DNA from: Aquila chrysaetos chrysaetos
Lineage: Eukaryota; Chordata; Aves; Accipitriformes; Accipitridae
Length of the DNA stretch: 64,000 nucleotides
NCBI RefSeq assembly: GCF_900496995.4
Contig: NC_044018.1
Location: 8,022,501-8,086,500, forward strand
Reading direction: 5' to 3'
Shown here: in pieces, positions 13,272-24,800 of the stretch
How positions within the stretch are numbered: the stretch's first letter is position 1
Layout of the letters: the number at the start of each line of letters is the position of its first letter
Position numbers and translations under genes: made by a program
Notes under the pieces: model-generated
Told to the model about the DNA's origin: nothing
Seen by the model: the letters and a program-made list of their open reading frames with translations, nothing else
Database searches by the model: none

Positions 13272-16200
13272 TTGTGAGACTGTTCAGCGTCTAAGGATAA
13301 GCCTGACTCAATGTAAGCACATATTTTTAAAAGACAAAATGTGTGCTTTAAATAAGCATGACCATAGGAAATGATTTCTGTAATTTCTGCTTTTTAAACA
13401 CTTTTCCTTGCATAATTTCATTGCCCCACTTTCTACCTTATATACATCTCCTAAGGGGTTCTGCATCATTTAAATCCCTGAAGTAACAGACGCATCACAT
13501 ATATCAGCAGTAAACAGCTTGAAAAGTCTGGAAAGAAAAGAAAGAAAACAAGAGATGTTTATTTGCATTACAGCTACTGAGAAATAGCAGCTGTGGCTAT
13601 GCACTCGTGGCTGTGTGAGTAGCCATGGCTAGTGGCTGCTGGCCAAGTAGCCTACAGCAATTTTCATGCTGTTCTACATCGTGAAATAACCAGCCTGTGG
13701 TTACGCAAATAAGATACACACTGTTGGGCATGGAAATAAACACCTAGGTGTAATAATAACTACCTACACACCATCCTAGCACTCTGGTAGTCCGAGACAA
13801 TTCCATTTCAATCAAAATATTATAGAACTGACCATATTTTACGGATTTGCAAATAACTACGAGTTTTGGTGATATTTTTGGTTCATTTGTAGAACTCAGC
13901 ATTTATACATATAATAGCACTTAGATGATGAAAATAAAAGTCTTTTAAAATACTTGTATAATTATAGGCATAGGAAACAAAAATAAACATTTAATGTGAA
14001 AATATCTTCTGAGACATTCTTAAATTGTGGCCTCTCCACCTGATAAAACTATTTTAAAATGTTTATTTCTGTATATTAATATGGATGGTCAATTTAAGTT
14101 TATATGAAAAGACAAAAATGTGAAATCGTTACTGTTGAACAAGATCCTTTCCGAGATTACAGGAACAGAATTATACTCAGCAACCTGTTACTGTCTAGCA
14201 AGGCTCCCTGATGGCTCAGGTTCACAGGCACCTGGTAAAAACGCTGCACAGTCAACCTCACTGCGGAAACACATCCCCAAAAGTTTTCTAATTTATAGAT
14301 GGCTTGGCAGCACTTTCGAACCACATCACCATCAATGTAAAAAAATCGCAGGGCGTATCATTAGTGCCTTAGGAGGTGTATTTTTTGGTCACTCTTATTT
14401 GTTACCCAGAGGGAGGATGAGATGAATGAAAGCACAGGCTCCGTCTTACCCTCTGCAAGGCACAGGACCAAGCACCCCAGGCACCTTCTATGCCAGTAAC
14501 TGATGTAATACAGCACTGAGTGTTCAAGCATATGCAGTCTTGCAGAGAGAAGGGAGCTGAACTGGAGAACTGGAAAACAACCCTTACCAACCCACCAGGT
14601 GAGACACAGGCGCAGGCAAGAGAGAGCAGAAATTCCTAGTGCTGTTCCATTCTTAGAACTGTGCTAAGTGTGTACTTCCCAGAGCTAAAGGAACGAGAGC
14701 AAATAAAATGATCCTCATTGCTGCCTCTCAAGCAGAGCTCATCTCTGCTCACCTCTCCGAGAGCTGTAATATACTAAGGCCCTAACCCTGAGAGTATATT
14801 AACATATATTGTGAACATAAGAGTAGGTTCCTACAGGAAATTTTTCAGATTTCCTTTTCAGTTCTGGGCTAGTTTTGGATTATCCACTCTACAGTTGGAC
14901 CCTGTCTGTTGTTAATGACAGAGAAAAAGGAAAATAGAGAGGAGAAACCAAAACTGTGTTTGTTCATTTTCTCATAAATTCTCATGCACCTGAGAGTATG
15001 TATTTGTGGAGCAACACAGAAAAGCTGGCATTTGGGTCCACTGCTTATCTTTCTAAACTAAAAAAGTAATCTTGGAAATCTATTAATTATCTCAAATCTG
15101 TTTATTTATTTACTCCAACTCGCAGCATCAAGTGCCTGAAGCTGGCAGAAAGACTCTCTTTCATTTCGAAAATACAACAATTCAAACAAATTCTATTCTC
15201 CAGCTCTAGCCATCTCTGTCTCTATCCCATGGCCACTTCTCCTTTGCTAAATAAGCCTCCAAAGGAACCTGGAAACTAACTTCTTTCAATTTGAATGGCA
15301 GGAATTTCTCTTCCACAAACCTTTTCCAGCATAATCACATAAAAGAAGAGTTCTTACTCCTTGCAGTCTTCTCAAACACACCAACCTATCTTTCAGCATC
15401 TTGCAGGTGCCCTGTCAGGTACAAAACAGTCAAATTATGTTGAGCTTTTTTGCATAGAGACAGTACATGGAATTTTACCTTGTATCCCACAGATACATAG
15501 ATATCCTCACCTATCGTGCATTGCAGGCCATTGAATTGAATGTAAAATCCATTTATTGAGCTCAGAAATTTGTCTGTGACTGAGGCAAAATCTGCGTTTA
15601 AGTATGTCCCTGAAAGTCACCAAGTTTTAACTTGAAGATGCACGTATAGGATCTCCTCTGTTGGTAGTTTGTTCCCGTGACTGCAAACTCACAGCTGTGT
15701 CTTACATATTTGAATTCATCCATGGCTCTCGTTAAACCTTCCTTCACTAACTTAAAGAACTCTGTAGTTCTGATTTTTTTTCCGTCTGTAAAGGCACTCA
15801 TGCAACATAGCCAAGTCACCACCTAGTGTTCTTTCGCTAAGTTTGAGCTACTTACATATTTGACCTTGCAACCATTTCAAGCATTTTTTTCACACCTTTG
15901 GCAGCTCTTTAAGGCACCTTTTCCAGTGCTTCAACATCCTGTCAGAAGTATGGGTTTCAAAAACCATACGACGATCAGACTGCTCTGCAGTACTAAGTAG
16001 TGACAAAGTGGCACAGTCTTGCAATATAATTAACCTTAAAAAGGCCTCAGAGACTTGTAAGAAGTTATGACTGATGCAATAAATCGGGACCAAAGTAGTA
16101 CTGGAGTATTGGAGTAGCTCTGTATCACATTTATATGCTTTCTTCACTTAAATGTGACCTCCCAAGGAAAAAAAAAAAACCAACCAAACACAAAACAAAG

Positions 16201-16700
16201 CAGGCACATATCTCATTTTGCATCTTTATCTTGTGCGGAAGGATCCAAATAACACCTGAAACTTGCAGGCCTCACATTCAGACCAGTGTCGGGTCTTAGG
16301 AGCTCTCTCTCTTACCACCCTCCGGCCCCGGGTGGCGGGGGGGGGGGTGAACCGACCCCTGGCAGCGAGGCCAGCCCAGTCACACTGCTGATGTCCGAAC
16401 CGCCGGGCACCCCTCACGCGAGGGGACACTGCGCTGGGGACCCGACGTCCTCCCGCCTGCGGCGTCTCCTCTCTCCTTCGGTTCCTTCTCAGGCCTCACC
16501 CAGAGCCGCACGGATGCGGCCACGCCAGCGGGTCGGACGTGTGAGACGGTACGTGACGCCCCTCGGCGCGTCCCCGTCCCGTCGCCCGCGGCCCCCTCAG
16601 CGGCGCCGGCGCCTGAGGCGCCCTGAGGAGACGGCTCGCGCCACGCGCGGGACCCATGACGGGGAAAGGAGGCGGGGCGGGGCGCACGCGGGGGGGGGGG

Positions 16701-16720
16701 TCACGTCACCGCCCCGCCCC
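16701..16720. promoter_or_regulatory. CRE/E-box-like site plus GC box
   Basis: TCACGTCA is followed two bases later by GCCCCGCCCC. Such pairs are common in housekeeping CpG promoters (ATF/CREB or USF, and Sp1 families). Function is inferred from motif and position only. Confidence 0.5.
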
Positions 16721-16726
16721 ACCGCC

Positions 16727-16743
16727 TCCTGGGAGCTGTAGTC
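16727..16743 (-). promoter_or_regulatory. ZNF143/THAP11-like motif
   Basis: Read on the - strand the sequence is GACTACAGCTCCCAGGA, a close match to the ACTACAnnTCCCAG core bound by ZNF143 and THAP11 at many housekeeping, often bidirectional, promoters. Confidence 0.6.
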
Positions 16744-16744
16744 C

Positions 16745-17618
16745 TAGCGCCCGCTCCCTCGTAGCCGCCGCCTGCCGGCTCATAGAGTTCAGTCCTCCCC
16801 GGCTAGAGCGCCGCTGCCCGCCCCCCGCGGCCGGGCGGTGCGGGGCCGGGCCGGGGAGGCGGGGTCGGGCGCCGGGCCGGGCGGTGCCCGGCACAGCCAA
16901 GCGCCGCGCTCCGCTGCACGGCCGCGGGGACGGACTCACCGGAGCCGGGCTGCGCCGCCGGGCGGGTGAGGCTGCTGGCCGTGGCGGGGAGGAGAGGGAG
17001 AGGGGGCGGGCGGGCCGCCGGGGGAGGTGGGGAATATCGGTGCGGGCGGGCCCGCGCAGGGAGCGGCGGGTTGCTGGTGCGGGCGGGCGGGCGGCGGCGC
17101 GGGCAAAGCGGCGCGGGCGGGCGGGCGGGTCCGGGCGCTCTCTCTTGCCCCCTGCCCCGGCCGCCCGGTGCCCCGCGGCGGCGGCTGCCGGAGGATCCCC
17201 CGCAGCGTCCCCTCGGCGCCCCGCCGGCCGCCCGGAGGGGCTGGGGGACGGGCGCCGCGTTTCACCCAGCATCCCGGCCCGCCCGCCCGCCCGCGGCAGT
17301 AGCGTGACAGCGGCCCCGGGGGAGCTCGGCCTCCGCCGGGCCGGGGAGGGTGCGAGGGCGTGAGGCGAGGCCCGGGGCGGCCGCGGAGCGAGGGGCCGGT
17401 TGGCGGGAGCCTCGCCGGCGGCGGCACGCCTCGTCGGCCCCAGGGCCGCGGGCTGGGCGGGAGCGCGATGGCCAGCGGGTGTCTTGCTCCTTTGCTGTTG
17501 CAGGCCCGGTGGGGACGGCGTGAGGCGACTCTTGTGTCACGGGAACGCGTCCAGATGGGCCAGGAGGCTTAGTACCTCAGCGTCTCCTGCGAGGCACGTT
17601 ACCGTCCCCCTGCCGTCA
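16745..17618 (+). other. WDCP: probable WDCP non-coding first exon(s)
   Basis: The acceptor before the first coding exon (19992-19993) shows that at least one untranslated exon lies upstream. Good donors on this strand occur at 16966 (GTGAGG), 17619 (GTAAGT) and 17869 (GTAAGC); the one at 17619 is the strongest match within the island. Which is used cannot be decided from sequence alone. Confidence 0.45.
17115..17129 (+). other. potential G-quadruplex tract
   Basis: Four GGG runs are separated by single C bases. If transcription starts near 16.75 kb, this tract lies in the first exon or first intron of WDCP. Confidence 0.5.
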
Positions 17619-17868
17619 GTAAGTATGGCCCAGAGCGCTGGGGAACGAACAACTGACGATTTGGTTTTCCCGCGAGTGGCGGTCGCTGAACGAGGTTGGG
17701 GTCGGTCGTACCGGAGTTTAGAGGGGAGAAGTTGGTTGGGAAGGATCTCGAGTGCTCTCCTACCGTGAGGCAGGGCCCGGTGTGCTTAAACTTATCCCTG
17801 ACAGACATTGACTTAATTGGCTCATACAGATTATGAAATTCAGGGGGTGCCTTCTCCCCGCCTCCAAG

Positions 17869-19993
17869 GTAAGCTGCTTCAATGCTTAGCTATCATTTAT
17901 GGTTAGAATTTTTCCTTAATAGCTGACCTAAATCTCCTTGGTTAAAACTAAGCTGATTATTATCTTGCACTATCCAGAGTAGACCTGGAGAACAATGGAT
18001 CAGTGTTCTCTTGTCAGCAGAGTGGTGGGTGTCTGCAAGTTTCCACTCACAATCTTCTCCAAACTGAGTGAACCCAGTTCTCGTGTTTCTCTGGTCCCTG
18101 AGCTCTGTTGGGCATTTCCATCATCCTTGGACTGTTAAACCCAGAGCTAGGTGCAGTACTCCGGTGGAGATACTGTTAGCTCTGAGGAAGTGGAGTAATT
18201 ATCTCCCTTGTGTATGGCATCCCTCTTAAAAACATTCCAGAATGATGCTGTCTTATTTGGCAACATTCTCGCATTACTGAAATAATTCAGTTTGTGATCC
18301 ACTGTAAACCAGATCCTTTTTCGCTATACTGCTACCCAGGGAATTACTCCTGAAGAGGTATCCATGTTTGGGGTTTTTTCATTACTATGTATATTATTTT
18401 GCACTTGTTATTAGGTTGAGAAGAAGTTATCTTGATCATCATAACGTGACTTTTTCTGTCTAATTTTAGTCTCTGAAATCCGCTCTTCCAGTCCCTTTCC
18501 TCCAAGTTTGCCGTCGTCCACAAATAGTTAATTAAAATACTGAGTAGTGCCAGGCCCTGCACATTGTGATAAAACCTTACAGTTTGACAGCTTCACTTTT
18601 CTCAGACACTTTCTTCTTGTTTTTCATGTTTCTTACTAAAGCTGCAACTCATTCTGTGCCATGGCTTTGTAGCTGAGCCAAGTCCTACGGAGAATCTTAA
18701 GTGAGGAAACAATCAGTTCCTTTGAATTGGCTTCTGTGCATAGAGTAGGGATTCCTTGCAGCTCAGAAACTAGAAATATATGTAAAATTCTGAACCCTTC
18801 TGAAGTTCTGGTGCCTTGCATATGGCTTCTGGATGTCCCAGACACCTGGCTACAGATTACAGAGAATAATGATTGCTGGCAGTTTCCCATTCTCACTCTT
18901 TAAGCCATTATGCTATGCAGAGAGAACTGAAAAGGCTTCTTTTGAGACATCAGGCAAATCATGTAATCCATTTTTCAAAAATTGTGGAATGAAGGTTTTC
19001 TGTGGTTTTATTTCCTACAGTAATTTCTATCTTGCAGGACACTGTGAAAATAAGTAGTCCTAAAGCAATATCCAAATGATAAAAATATCCCCAGAATTAC
19101 TGCAGATATTAAAAAAAACCCAAAAACCAAAAGGCATTTAAAAATGTATGTATATTTTTGTATGGATATTCAGGTATGTGGAAATACCAGTCCGCAGGCA
19201 TAGTCAGCTGCCTATTGCTTTCATCCCTTCTACCCAAGGCACAGTAGTGAGCTACAAGGTGGTTTGCGAACTTTGACAAAAAGGTGCTGAATCACTTAGG
19301 AAAAGAAAAAAAAAAAAATCACTGCATTAGAGGATGTTCAAGACTGTGAGTCATTCATATGCTATCATAGTATGGCTCGTGCCTGAGGTAGATGAGTCTG
19401 TCCCCCTCCTGTGTTCTTTCTTTTAAATTCTTTCCTCATTCATTTCCTCAGAAAAATCTGCTTTGATCCTAACTTTCTTCAAAATTGCATTTGCTTTTTT
19501 AGAGAGCTTTCTGGAATAACCATACAAATGCCTTGTTCTCACCCACTTAATACAGGATCAGATTTATAGATAATACATTAATGCTTGGTTATACTTATAA
19601 GGGATTACTTTATCTGATCACAAATGGTCCATGAAGTTGAGAGCGAGAGGCGATATTTTGAAAATTTTTAATACTGAAGTCATTCGAAAATGTTCTGAGC
19701 AGCAGCAACCTGTCGATTAGAATGAAAGGACTGGTCTAGTGATGAAAATGCAGCGGACTAAGCCTATGTAAACAGCAAAGTTTCTTTCTCTTAAAATTGC
19801 ACTTCACTGTGGAAACATCATAAACAAAAAATTCTAGGGTTGGGGATTAAGCATAGATGAACATTATGTGTATATTGACTTCACTGGAAGGAAGAGTCCG
19901 GCATTGGCAGGGTCATAAGCTAAATAATCGTACAGCTATTTTCCTCTATCCTCTACAATAAACTTTTTTTTCTTTTCATTCTAATTTGTTTAG
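17869..19993 (+). other. WDCP 5' intron
   Basis: This intron (or its final part) runs to a pyrimidine-rich acceptor before 19994. It contains an old CR1 remnant at about 17990-18565 and otherwise unremarkable AT-rich sequence, including a short A-run near 19306-19318. No further exon was recognised. Confidence 0.5.
17990..18565 (-). mobile_element. ancient CR1-type LINE remnant
   Basis: Landmarks in order are TCTTCTCCAAACTGAGTGAA, GGTGCAGTACTCCGGTGGAG, TGATCCACTGTAAACCAGAT, TTTGCACTTGTTATT and TGAGTAGTGCCAGGCCCTG. These fit the archaic CR1 family common to archosaurs and turtles, read in reverse. The element is heavily diverged and carries no usable frame. Confidence 0.6.
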
Positions 19994-20012
19994 ATGTCTC
20001 ACATTAAAAATC

Positions 20013-21875
20013 ATGGAGCTAGGAAAGGCGAAGCTTCTGAGAACTGGCCTTAATGCCTTATACCAAGCAATTCACCCTGTGCACGGTATTGCCTGGACAG
20101 ATGGGAAACAGGTGATACTAACTTCTTTACACCTTCATAATGGAGAACCAAAATTTGGTGACTCAAGTGTTGTCGGTCAGTTTGAACATGTCCATGGACT
20201 CTACTGGGGCCCGTGTCCCCCTGATGCCCCAGCTCTGCTCGCTGTTCAACATAAAAAGCATATCACCATTTGGCAGCTCTGTTTTAATGTTACAGAAAGA
20301 AATAAGCTCTTAGTTTCTCAGATATGTGACATCAGCGAGCCGTTTCCAGTGCTCCCCCAAGGCTGCGTGTGGCATCCAAAGAAGGAGATCTTGGCTGTGC
20401 TAACTACACGGGATGCCTCTGTTTTACACTCTGTTCATCTCAACAACTCCAGAATTAAAGCAGATATTAAAGGCAGCGGTCTCATCCACTGCGCTTGTTG
20501 GACAAAGGAAGGCAATCGCTTAGTAGTGGGAGTAGGCAGTGCCCTTCATTCTTATATTTGGGATGATGGTCAGAAAACACTGAATGCTTGTTCTTTTTGC
20601 CCGATCTTTGATGTGGGAGGCTACATCTGTGCTGTGGAAGCTACTCTGAACTTCCAAGTTGCTGTTGCCACTGAGCTTCCTCTAGACAAGATCTGTGGCT
20701 TAAATGCTGGTGTTGCATTTGAAGTTCCAGCGAGCATTGAAACAGAGTCCTTTCCCTCGCAGTCCAGCTTATGCGGTGAGGAAGAGTATTCCATGGATGG
20801 GGGGAAAAAGTCACTGGACTCTGAGAAGCCCTTGCCTGTTGTTACATCTCCTGTGGATCTAACTCACATACTTTCTAGCAAGCAGGGTGCTGATTCCAGT
20901 CCTCTCCTTCATCTGAGGCCAAAGGACTACCTAACGGGAAGTGGCCAAGATTCTTCACATCTCATCTTGGTGACTTTTGAAAGAAAGGTTACCTCTACCA
21001 AAAAAGTTAGCATCCCAGGCATTCTGGTTCCTGATATAATGGCTTTTGACCCCAAAACTCAAACTGTATCGGTCGCCTCCAATACTTGTAACGTTATTTT
21101 AGTCTATTCACTGACTTCATCCAATTTACCCAATATTCAACAAATTCAGCTAGAGAAAAATGAAAAACCAAAGGGTTTGTGCTTCTTGACCAATAAATTG
21201 TTACTGATACTGGTTGGAAGACAAAAATTCACTGACCCTGCATTTCTTCCCTCTTCAAGATCAGACAAATATATGATCCGATTGATGATTAAGGAACTAA
21301 TATTTGAAATGGATCCTTCAACACCTGCATCGGTTAATGGGAGCTCCAATTCGAACCTTTCAAACATACCTCATGATCTCTCTACAGATGTTCACCCTCT
21401 CAGCCGTGGACTCTTGATACCAGATCGTGCTGCCATTCAGTCCCCTACTAGCAGAAGGAAACTCATTGAAGAAATTAAGAGTCCTGTTTATGAACAAAGC
21501 TTGTTCTTGAACATGAGTGACCTCAAAGATAAAAAGATTTCCATGAATTTTCCTCCAGCTGTTGAGCCTCTCGATGCCGAACCAGTTAATCGGACTGTGG
21601 CACTGTCTGCCGCATCGCTGGCCTTTCCTAACAAGCCAGCATCTCCAAAAAGGCAGGCAGATGCAGCTTCCAAAATACCAAATTCTTACAAGAATAACCT
21701 ATTAAGTGAAAAGGAGGCGAGTTACTTTTTGAAAAATGTAGAAAAACTGTCCGGTAACTTCACAGAATTGCAGCATCATCTCTGTGAATTAACTGAGCTG
21801 CTAAAATCTGGGAAGAGAAATCTTCCAGTGTACCCATCTTCTCACGAGCCCTCTTTTATTAACATCACCTGCCAG
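20013..21875 (+). CDS. WDCP: WDCP large first coding exon
   Basis: This exon encodes residues 1-621: all the WD-like blades, the middle region, the SH3-ligand motif and the coiled coil. It starts at 19994 with 19 untranslated bases before the ATG. It ends in phase 0 at CAG before a GTAATT donor. The frame stays open for another 69 bases into the intron, which is why a naive open frame ends at 21944. Confidence 0.95.
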
Positions 21876-24800
21876 GTAATTTTAATATTGGAAGCCTTAA
21901 TAATAAAATCTGTTTATGGATGTATGTTCTTTGTATGGATTTAAAACACAAACTCTGGCAGATTATGCGCAGGAAGGATGACATCCTATGAATGTTTAGT
22001 ACATGCAAATTCGGTACATGTGAATGATCTTGCTGCATGCGGGTGAATCCGATAGGAGTCTTATTTAGACTTACTTAGGCTTTACGTAAGCCTGGCTCTT
22101 TTTTGTTGTCCTTCTTCCCTACTCTTCCTGTAATTGCATCTCAGTCCCTATTTACAGTTCTTCTAAAACTACGTATTTATATTTTTCTCTGATGGGAGAT
22201 AGAATGAGGGAAATATTTCAGGTAACTTTTTAAACTAAACTTAAACTAACATGTCTAAAATTATTGCCATTTCAAATGGATGCTGTAGTAGTGCTTTCCT
22301 TCTTGCAGAGCTATCTGTACCAGTGGTAAAAACAGAGCATTTCTGGAAAAAGACCATTATCATGTAATGGTCAATAGGATTAGATTTCCATCCTGTTCCT
22401 GTAGGTGGGACTAATGTTACAAGTCCCATTACTCTGCAGGCTTTCAGTGTTTTTAAAGTGATGTAATATTTGGGAATGTGCAGCTCGCGCTGGCCTGAGC
22501 TCATTGGCTCTGACCCAGGCAGGCGTACCTTCTCCTTCTGCACGGAGGCTGGTGGGACTCCAGAGAACCCACGTGTGACAGTTCAGTTGCAGAGTTAAAG
22601 ACTTGTCATGAAGTTCTAGGAAGGAAATGTTTTTCATAGGCAACTTCTGAAGCTTTCTGTTTAGAAATTTAGACAAGTGAAAATTTCCATGTGTCGGAAT
22701 TGGTATCAATCTCCCGTCCTCCTGTGAGGACAGCTAAAATAATGGAGACTGAAACAAAAAAAGAAAAATGCTTTGGCTCTGAAACTGAAGTGTTGCTAAT
22801 GAGTATTGAGAGCACCATCTGAAAAGGAGAGAGACCCTTAGGGACACAACAGATAATTCCATTAACATAGCTTAAAAATAGATGTAAAATCAAATTTCAT
22901 GTGAAAGACACTTTCCTTGGCTGAAAGAAGGCACTTCCAAATCTCATGCTTGAAAGTGTAAGTTACCTGATTATCAAAACATGGCACAAATCTACAGGTC
23001 TCTTCTAGAATTCAGATTAATAAACCTTAGTCAATATTCAAAGTCATTTAAACTGCCATTTTCCTTTCAATAAGCTCTTATTTTTCAGCTTCATTATTGT
23101 GAAATTTATTATTCTTGAGTTTTCTAGCATTGAACTCTTAGGTCCTAGATCATATTCCCTCACTCTCTTCACTGTTTTCCATTGTAAACATTTAATAATT
23201 GTAATAACTCTAATTTTTCTAGCTCTCAAATCTTAATTATATATGGGGCATTATTCTCAAAAGTGAAAGTTTCCCTCAGCAAGTCTGGTGTCTCATTTAT
23301 CTGAGGTGTTTCTTTAGAAGCCTACTTTAATTTGAGGTAGCACAATTTTTTGTTACATTTTTATATTCAGCTCTCTTTTTACATACAGTTTGAAACTGAG
23401 TTAGTATCAGCCTGTGTTGGTGTTCCTAGAGCTAGATTAGCTACACTTGCATGCGGGTGCTTCGCAAGTTAAAGTAATACTACAGTTTTACCTACGTATT
23501 TTGATCACTGATGATTTGTGGCAGGAAAAGCATTTCACTTCTGAATTACAAGTGACATTGGAAAGTCTGGCAGAAAATGCCGTGTTTTAAGTTTAGTCAG
23601 AGTATATTTGATTCAGAAATGGTTAACAGGCAAACAGGGATCCTCACCTCATGTGCTGAGCCCTGATCGTTTCTCTACTGCCCAAGTTATTAGCTGTATT
23701 TTACAAAATGTTGAGGAAACACAAAATGTCCCAAATAAGCAGTGTCTGAGAGGGCAGAGTTTATCAGTGCAGGGGGCAAAGAGGATGTGTGTGTCTCCGA
23801 CCTTCCCTCTACCATATGTCCTCCTTGTGGATGGATGGGTCCGTCCACAGCACGGAAAAGGAGTCAGAATTTACTTTTATCATGTTTTTGTCATGACCCA
23901 GAGATGTTACCAAGGCTTCCCTGGGAAGTGACGTGGTTGTGTGAATTTTATACTACGCAAAGACAGAGACTGTAGTTTTGGTAACAACTGATCTTTTTCA
24001 GATTTTAAAAATGCTTTGTTCTGGCTGTGAGGGATATTCTTTGAAGACGCTTTTTGGATTTTAAGGCTTGGCGCAGTGATGGTCAGAGGTGAGACAAGCC
24101 CTTCTGACTTGTTAGTCTGTTCCTCACCCCAAACCTTCAGGGGCAGGAGTTCTCACCTCTTCTTAAGTTGTGGATCAGGGAGCAGGGAGGATGGAAAACC
24201 TGCAGCTTTACGGACTCCCCAGGAAAATGTCCCTCACAGGTGGTAGGATGAGGGTCAGGATTGTGCTGTGGATGAAGCTCATGGTTTCTTCACCAGCAGT
24301 GTGTGATTTTCTCTCCTGTTGTTCTGACAGCTAATTCTGCTGACTTAGCACAGTTACTTGCTGCTATCGCTCACAGATCATCTACTTGAGAGCTGAGACT
24401 TTAAAGTATGAATCTTGCAAATGGGTCTGAATGAATGTAGCATTTGACTTTCTGTAAATTATGTAGTTGAAGGCATGTTTGTGATCCTGTTTTCATTAAT
24501 GCTGTTTTGACCTCTCTGCTTAAATACACATCATGATATCTAATGATTCTTTCTTGAATTTACAGAAGCAGCTTTCCAGAAGTGATTCAGATGAAAGACG
24601 AGCTGTTATTCTTTGTAGTGGTAAACTCCGTCTAAATATAGTCCAGCAGATATTCAATCTCTCTCTTGTAGAAATGCAACATGGTATGTTGTAATTATCC
24701 AATAATACAAACACTTTAAACACATGCGACATTCTCAGTGAGCAGCAGCAATGTGCATAATCCCATCTGGAAAAAAAAAACCAAGGAATAAATAATCCAA

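Larger units (their letters stand above)
4696..16289. other. intergenic region between WDCP-like and WDCP
   Basis: This is 11.6 kb of AT-rich DNA without a convincing gene. It begins with the 3' UTR of the WDCP-like gene, whose end I cannot place; AATAAA-type signals occur near 6356 and 6710. Only short, unconserved open frames are present on either strand. Degraded CR1-like pieces, a TTTGG repeat, a 27-bp tandem duplication and a short hairpin are listed separately. FKBP1B, which sits here in mammals, was looked for by its protein motifs on the - strand and not recognised. Confidence 0.5.
16290..17530. promoter_or_regulatory. CpG island promoter of WDCP
   Basis: About 1.2 kb is extremely GC- and CpG-rich against AT-rich surroundings, and it lies 2.5-3.7 kb before the first WDCP coding exon. 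No TATA box stands out. A TCACGTCA element (16701-16708, CRE/E-box-like), an Sp1-type GC box (16711-16720) and a ZNF143/THAP11-like site (16727-16743) are clustered at about 16.70-16.74 kb, which suggests initiation just downstream. Two G11 runs (near 16337 and 16690) and several GGGC repeats are present. The long open frames in this segment are by-products of GC content. Confidence 0.85.

Noticed and set aside
14120-14425. 101-residue open frame on the + strand
   Set aside because: No splice context, domain or similarity was recognised; length is within chance for this window.
16286-17768. Long overlapping open frames (up to 235 residues) on both strands
   Set aside because: All fall in the CpG island, are built of Arg/Gly/Pro/Ala repeats and follow from GC content; they look like promoter and 5' UTR.
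21876-21944. Extension of the WDCP open frame past 21875
   Set aside because: A consensus donor at 21876 and the phase-matched exon at 24566, conserved in the family, show this is intron read-through.
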